DNA from: Dehalococcoidia bacterium
GTDB lineage: Bacteria; Chloroflexota; Dehalococcoidia; Lucifugimonadales; JAGWBF01
Direction: 5' to 3'
NCBI GenBank assembly: GCA_021296015.1
Contig: JAGWBG010000045.1
Coordinates: 1-8,314, forward strand
DNA: 8,314 bases
Positions 5,405 through 8,314 of this stretch are shown here, piece after piece. Numbering within the stretch: position 1 is the stretch's first letter; the number at the start of each line of letters is the position of its first letter. Under the pieces are notes generated by a model. That model made no database searches. It saw only the letters and a program-made list of their open reading frames with translations, and had not been told where the DNA came from. The position numbers and the translations under genes were made by a program.

Positions 5405-6148
5405 TTGTACTCAGAGAGACGGACCGATTCAGACCAGCACTCTATAAGAGACCTGCGCCTGCTGGAAGGAGAGCGAGTGGAGGAGCGGTTCATTCCCCAC
5501 GATGGGCTGGTGCCGGATACCCCACGCAAAGGCGAGTTACTGGTGCTCACCAACCATAGGGTTATCACCTTCATTCAGAGCAATGGGCACAAGGAGGCCT
5601 TCTTCGCCCCCTTGGAAGAGATGAAGGGGGTTTCGGTGAAGGCCAACACAAGGGACATGAAGAACCTGTCCCAGGGCCTCATTATGATAATAGTAGGCAT
5701 TCTGGCCTACTTTCTCATAGGCTACGCACTGGATAGCGTGAACATCGCCTCGGCGTTGGGAGGCGCCATCGTATTTGTAGGAGTGTTATTTATAGCCAGG
5801 TACTTCTTCTGGGAAGAAGAGGAGGAGGGGACAATCACCTTCCAGGGAGGAAGCTGGGAACTATCATTCCCCTACAAGAGCAACAAGGCCAGTGCCTCCG
5901 TCTATAACCTGGTGAACCGGTTCTTCCAGCTAAAGCTGGGCATCAACATCCACATTGCCCGTCAGGCATCTGCAGGGGAAGGCCCGTTGGATGACCAACC
6001 ATACGAGGCACCTCCCGCGCCTTCATCAGAAGAATACGCCCCCGGCGGTCATCCTTCAGAGGATGGCTCCCTGGACGGCACTCCCTACGAGCAGCAGCCC
6101 GCCCCACCCGTGTCAGAGGATGGTCCTGATTCTCCCCGATCGTTCTGA
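5405..6148 (+). CDS. Membrane protein with probable bacterial PH-like domain and Pro/Glu/Ser-rich tail
   Basis: 247 residues if started at TTG 5405; no named function recognised. LLEGERVEERF (19-29) followed by GELLVLTNHRVITF (43-56) matches the opening strands of bacterial pleckstrin-homology-like domains ('L.pGE...vLTn.Rli'). Two membrane helices follow (about 91-108 and 114-134), then WEEEEEGTITF (136-146) and a closing strand/helix (150-177). The domain therefore seems split by a transmembrane hairpin. The tail (190-247) is acidic, proline-rich and probably disordered. It carries two related segments, LDDQPYEAPPAPSSE (195-209) and LDGTPYEQQPAPPVSE (223-238). Start: a TAA at 5396-5398 prevents extension and TTG has a poor ribosome site. 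GTG at 5477 has AAGGAG (5466-5471) at 5 nt spacing but would remove the conserved-looking LLEGE. Convergent with the histidine kinase gene. Domain call is moderate. Confidence 0.75.
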   Translation: MYSERRTDSDQHSIRDLRLLEGERVEERFIPHDGLVPDTPRKGELLVLTNHRVITFIQSNGHKEAFFAPLEEMKGVSVKANTRDMKNLSQGLIMIIVGILAYFLIGYALDSVNIASALGGAIVFVGVLFIARYFFWEEEEEGTITFQGGSWELSFPYKSNKASASVYNLVNRFFQLKLGINIHIARQASAGEGPLDDQPYEAPPAPSSEEYAPGGHPSEDGSLDGTPYEQQPAPPVSEDGPDSPRSF

Positions 6149-6274
6149 TACTGGGGCGTGTTGATACTAACAATTCTCCGATAGGGACTGTCAACCTGGA
6201 CGCCCGCAGGGAACACCCTTTCTCCGTGATTCAAATGGGGAGGGACTTCCGAGGCAGAGGCTCTGCGGAGTGGA

Positions 6275-7660
6275 CTATGGGACTTGCTGTGAGGATACGC
6301 TCCTGGCGTTCGGGCCTGTCCCAGCCGGAATTGTAAAGGTGAAGGTGCTTCCCTTGCCGTTCTGACTGCTGACCATTATCTTGCCGCCGTGGGCCTCCAC
6401 CAGTTGTTTTGCGATGGTGAGACCCAGTCCCACTCCTCCAGTAGCTCGGGACCGGGACCTGTCTACCCGGTGGAAGCGCTCGAATACATGAGGCAACTCC
6501 TCGTTGGGGATACCGCTGCCTGTATCCTCCACACTTACCCAGGCCTCATCTTCCCTCCGGTTTACCACCACCCGTATGGACCCTCCCGAAGGGGTGTAGT
6601 TGGACGCATTGACCAGCAAATTGCGTATCACCTGTCCTATTCGCCCCGGGTCTGCGTGAATCAGGACCTCGCTGGCAGCATACATACGCAATTTGATGTC
6701 TTTGGCCTCTGCCTGGGGCTGTATCGACACCACAGCCTTCCTCGCCAGCTCTGCCAGGTCGCAAAGCTCGATGTGAAGAGTCATCCGGCCTGACTCTGCC
6801 AGGGCCAACTCCTGAAGGTCTTCTATGAGACGGGTAAGGAGCAGGACCTCCTCGTGCATGGACTCAAGGGTGGCCTCATCTGGGCTAACCACTCCGTCCT
6901 TTATCGCCTCCAGATACCCCTTTACGTTTGACAAGGGAGTGCGAAGCTCATGGGCAACGTCGGCCACAAGGCTGGAGCGTATTTCTTCGGTTCGAGCCAG
7001 CTCATCCGCCATGGTATTGAAGGTCCTGCCAAGCTCACTCACCTCGTCCTTTGAGCGGGCTTCAACCCTGCGAGAGAAATCTCCGCCGGCCAGCGCCCTG
7101 GCTGCCCTGGATAGAGACTCCACAGGAGCCAGGATGCGCCTGGACAGGAAAAGGGTAAGGATTAGCGCCACCCCGCCGGCGAGAATTCCACTCCAGATAA
7201 AAATACGGCTGAGGGAGGGCACGTTGGTTTCGACAGGCAGGACCTCCGTCTCTCCGGGCAAGGGTTCCGGGTTGACGAGCATTGTTCCCACGTCTCCCCC
7301 AGGACCGACCACCACCAGCCTCCGGTCGCTCTTCACAGGGCCGACCATAAACCGCCCCACCAGAAGGCTGTGGGAGTCGGCCACAACCTGTCCCCCCCGG
7401 TTGACCACAATCACCCGTTGGGAATATATCTCGCCTATTTGCTCCAGCATCCCCTGGGCTTCCTGCCAGCCCTGGGACTGGGCATACTCCCTGGCTAGCA
7501 TTGCCTGCAGACGCTCGGACCTCAGGGCCTCGGTACGGTCCTGGTACTGCTCAATCTCGGTATTGGCGGCGCGGCTGGCGAAAAATGCCGCCATTCCCAG
7601 GGCCACTCCGATGACCACCACGAAGCTGAACAGTAGTCGCCAGCGAATGCTATAAAACAA
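6275..7660 (-). CDS. Two-component sensor histidine kinase (HAMP, HisKA, HATPase_c)
   Basis: 461 residues, full-length inner-membrane kinase. The order is: membrane segment 1 (about 9-28); extracytoplasmic sensor region of about 120 residues (30-152) with no recognised ligand motif; membrane segment 2 (154-172); HAMP linker (174-226); HisKA with phospho-acceptor His237 in VAHELRTP; and the ATPase domain. That domain has an N box (Asn347 and Asn351 in RNLLVNASNYTP), G1 DTGSG (379-383), F box FERFHR (393-398) and G2 GGVGLGL (408-414). All catalytic elements are present, so it should be active as kinase and phosphatase. It begins at TTG, 2 nt after the response-regulator stop, which implies translational coupling. 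No ATG lies close enough to be preferred, and the start keeps the first membrane helix complete. The layout is like PhoR/BaeS/ResE kinases; the signal is unknown. Confidence 0.96.
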   Translation of the reverse strand: MFYSIRWRLLFSFVVVIGVALGMAAFFASRAANTEIEQYQDRTEALRSERLQAMLAREYAQSQGWQEAQGMLEQIGEIYSQRVIVVNRGGQVVADSHSLLVGRFMVGPVKSDRRLVVVGPGGDVGTMLVNPEPLPGETEVLPVETNVPSLSRIFIWSGILAGGVALILTLFLSRRILAPVESLSRAARALAGGDFSRRVEARSKDEVSELGRTFNTMADELARTEEIRSSLVADVAHELRTPLSNVKGYLEAIKDGVVSPDEATLESMHEEVLLLTRLIEDLQELALAESGRMTLHIELCDLAELARKAVVSIQPQAEAKDIKLRMYAASEVLIHADPGRIGQVIRNLLVNASNYTPSGGSIRVVVNRREDEAWVSVEDTGSGIPNEELPHVFERFHRVDRSRSRATGGVGLGLTIAKQLVEAHGGKIMVSSQNGKGSTFTFTIPAGTGPNARSVSSQQVP

Positions 7661-7662
7661 GC

Positions 7663-8314
7663 CTAGCCCCCGAACTTGTAGCCCATGCCATATACGGTCA
7701 TAACGTACCGGGGACGATTGGCGTCCACCTCAATCTTCCTTCTCAGGTTCAGCACATGCACGTCCACGGTCCGGTCCATACCCTCAAAGTCATATCCCAG
7801 CGCCTTGTCCACCAGTTGATTGCGGCTGAAAACCCTGCCCGGCTCCCTCACCAGGGTGGCGAGGATTCGGAACTCGGTAGGAGTGAGGTGGACATCCTTA
7901 TCCCCGACTTTGACATTATGCTGCTGGAAATCTATCCTGAGCTCTCCCCGCTCCACCAGCGAGGGGCCGCGGTAAATGGGGTCCTCAGCTGTGCGGCGCA
8001 GTACGGTACGCACTCTGGCAGTCAATTCCTTGGGACTGAAGGGCTTGGTCACATAATCATCGGCACCCAGATCAAGCCCACTGAGCTTGTCCTGCTCGGT
8101 ACTCAATGCCGTGAGCATGATAATCGGCACCTCCGACTCGTTCCTAAGAGTCCGGCATACCTCCGTACCGTTAAGTCCGGGAAGGAGAAGGTCCAGGACT
8201 ACCAGGTCCGGCTTCCATTTCCGGGCGATTTCCAGCCCCTCGGAGCCGTCATAGGCGATCAGGCCCTGATAGCCGTCTCTTTCCAGGTCCAGGCGTCCCT
8301 GGTCAGAGGGCTTG
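7663..8314 (-). CDS. OmpR/PhoB-family response regulator, N-terminus beyond window
   Basis: 216 codons are visible, and the frame stays open to the right edge, so the GTG at 8130 is not the start. By family length (about 230) only some 12-20 residues are missing, including the acidic DD pair. In the visible fragment (numbered from the edge) the phospho-acceptor is Asp41 in VVLDLLLPG. The switch Thr is Thr68 in MLTA and the conserved Lys is Lys90 in VTKPF. The C-terminal winged helix (about 118-216) has the OmpR pattern: LTPTEFRIL, then RNQLVDKALG, then the recognition-helix region RTVDVHVLNLRRKI, then the wing YVMTVYGMGYKF. It binds DNA as a dimer once phosphorylated by the kinase encoded 2 nt downstream. 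No target site could be identified in the window. Confidence 0.96.
   Translation of the reverse strand, partial: KPSDQGRLDLERDGYQGLIAYDGSEGLEIARKWKPDLVVLDLLLPGLNGTEVCRTLRNESEVPIIMLTALSTEQDKLSGLDLGADDYVTKPFSPKELTARVRTVLRRTAEDPIYRGPSLVERGELRIDFQQHNVKVGDKDVHLTPTEFRILATLVREPGRVFSRNQLVDKALGYDFEGMDRTVDVHVLNLRRKIEVDANRPRYVMTVYGMGYKFGG

Noticed and set aside
6149..6274. Possible terminator between the convergent PH-like and kinase genes (GCAGA-GGC-TCTGC near 6254-6266)
   Set aside because: Only five clean pairs with mismatches or a bulge outside, and no T-run on either strand.
6825..7655. 276-codon plus-strand frame opposite the histidine kinase
   Set aside because: The translation is Ser/Arg/Thr-rich and lacks domain signals. 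The minus strand shows HAMP, HisKA and HATPase_c motifs in order.
1..8314. CRISPR array, tRNA, rRNA, IS element or toxin-antitoxin locus
   Set aside because: No regularly spaced repeats, no cloverleaf with a CCA-type end, no transposase-like frame and no paired small TA genes were seen on either strand.

Overview
The window looks like a piece of a bacterial chromosome with moderately high G+C (roughly 57-60% by eye). The mix of small catabolic enzymes, TTG starts and CGTCATTCC-type intergenic repeats resembles environmental Chloroflexota (Dehalococcoidia/SAR202-like). That assignment is an inference from style and protein flavour and could not be checked. No phage, IS, CRISPR, tRNA or rRNA is visible.

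Layout. Bases 1-221 (minus) hold the N-terminus of an NTF2/SnoaL-like protein cut by the left edge. It is divergent from a tight two-gene plus-strand unit: a dienelactone-hydrolase-family enzyme (489-1256) and, 3 nt after its stop, a 97-residue protein recalled as DUF6295 (1260-1553). A 381-nt repeat-bearing spacer follows. Next on the plus strand come an SMP-30/gluconolactonase-type lactonase (1935-2837) and a CaCA-family cation/Ca2+ exchanger (2958-3971). Converging on the exchanger is a minus-strand classical SDR dehydrogenase (4109-4885). A spacer of about 520 nt (4886-5404) holds the SDR promoter, a second copy of the dispersed repeat and several small hairpins. A membrane protein with a likely bacterial PH-like domain and a Pro/Glu/Ser-rich tail follows (5405-6148, plus). 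It converges with a minus-strand two-component system: an OmpR/PhoB response regulator (7663 to the right edge, incomplete) and, 2 nt downstream, a HAMP histidine kinase (6275-7660).

How the genes may work together. The NTF2-like protein, dienelactone hydrolase, SMP-30 lactonase and SDR are typical of catabolic neighbourhoods handling lactones, cyclic esters and hydroxy/keto intermediates. They lie in separate transcription units, so a single pathway is only a guess. The two-component pair is clearly one unit and probably answers an extracytoplasmic signal; its targets cannot be read here.

I see no strong case for a new multi-gene system. The most useful leads are: the coupled DLH-DUF6295 pair; a dispersed inverted-repeat element present twice with a compensatory base-pair change; an exchanger with an altered second alpha repeat; and the PH-like protein whose transmembrane hairpin seems to interrupt the domain.
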